From Desulfocapsa sp050291935 (lineage in GTDB: Bacteria > Desulfobacterota > Desulfobulbia > Desulfobulbales > Desulfocapsaceae): DNA of 5,564 bases. Positions 5,424-5,564 of this stretch are shown piece by piece; position 1 is the first letter of the stretch, and each line of letters starts with the position of its first letter. Location: contig JBNKKR010000085.1 of the NCBI GenBank assembly GCA_050291935.1, positions 1-5,564 on the forward strand. The letters run 5' to 3'. The notes under the pieces are model-generated. The model searched no databases. It was not told the origin of the DNA and saw only the letters and a program-made list of their open reading frames with translations. The position numbers and the translations under genes are program-made.

Positions 5424-5564
5424 TTTCCCTTCTCCTCCATTTCCTTTGCTGAAATGAGTTTTTTAAGTGCGTCAAGTTCGTCCGGGTTAAAGCTATTGGC
5501 GTTGACAAAATATTCAGCAAAGGAGAGCTTGCTCCCGGAGAAAATTCGGTCAATAATGGCGCCC
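5420..5564 (-). CDS. BlaI/MecI-family transcriptional repressor, C-terminal fragment
   Basis: Only the last 47 codons are in the window; the gene begins beyond the right edge. The visible tail includes GAIIDRIFSGSKLSFAEY, then NSFNPDELDALKKLISAKE and a charged end EMEEKGK. This is the pattern of the BlaI/MecI C-terminal dimerisation region (an R-F-GS block, then a short helix with S/N-P-EL-L-L). The N-terminal winged-helix DNA-binding domain is not visible, so the family call rests on this tail and on the coupled downstream BlaR1-like gene, the normal partner. In the known systems BlaI dimers repress their own operon and are inactivated when the M56 peptidase is activated by an outside signal. 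The TGA (5422-5420) overlaps the next gene's ATG, implying coupled translation. Confidence 0.8.
   Translation of the reverse strand, partial: GAIIDRIFSGSKLSFAEYFVNANSFNPDELDALKKLISAKEMEEKGK
5432..5438 (-). promoter_or_regulatory. ribosome-binding site of the M56-GT51 gene
   Basis: On the minus strand GGAGGAG reads from 5438 to 5432, 8 nt before the ATG at 5423. It lies inside the end of the BlaI-like gene and fixes the M56-GT51 start, so the first membrane segment begins almost at the N-terminus, as in BlaR1. Confidence 0.8.

Overview
The window looks like a piece of a Gram-negative, anaerobically respiring bacterium, most plausibly a Desulfobacterota (Desulfobulbales-like) genome. The base composition is moderate to AT-rich, it carries a ModE-type molybdate operator, and its divergent ModA and heavy-metal-chelation protein resemble types I associate with sulfate reducers. 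The taxonomic call is an inference from protein flavour only. No rRNA, tRNA, CRISPR array or insertion sequence was seen.

Layout. (1) Positions 1-653, minus strand: the N-terminal part of a GNAT-type acyltransferase that runs off the left edge; its start codon is doubtful. (2) Positions 654-951: a divergent, AT-rich intergenic region. It holds a 22-bp inverted repeat, a sigma70-like promoter with a near-perfect ModE operator laid over its -10 box, and a short leader with a small hairpin and a 7-codon upstream ORF. (3) Positions 952-3839, plus strand: a tight operon modC-modA-modB plus a DUF4213/DUF364 'heavy-metal chelation' gene. (4) Positions 3855-5564, minus strand, convergent with the operon: a two-gene unit made of the C-terminal tail of a BlaI/MecI-type repressor and, translationally coupled to it, a membrane protein that joins a BlaR1-type M56 zinc peptidase to a complete GT51 peptidoglycan glycosyltransferase domain.

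How the parts work together. The mod operon encodes a molybdate/tungstate-type importer: binding protein, permease and ATPase. The ATPase lacks the MOP domain and the binding protein lacks the classical pocket serines. The fourth gene may handle the metal or a chelate after uptake. The operator suggests repression by ModE, encoded elsewhere, when oxyanion is plentiful. The BlaI/M56-GT51 pair has the logic of the BlaR1-BlaI beta-lactam circuit, but the penicillin-binding sensor is replaced by a lipid II polymerase domain. This suggests sensing of, or control over, glycan-strand synthesis, and it is the most interesting item in the window.
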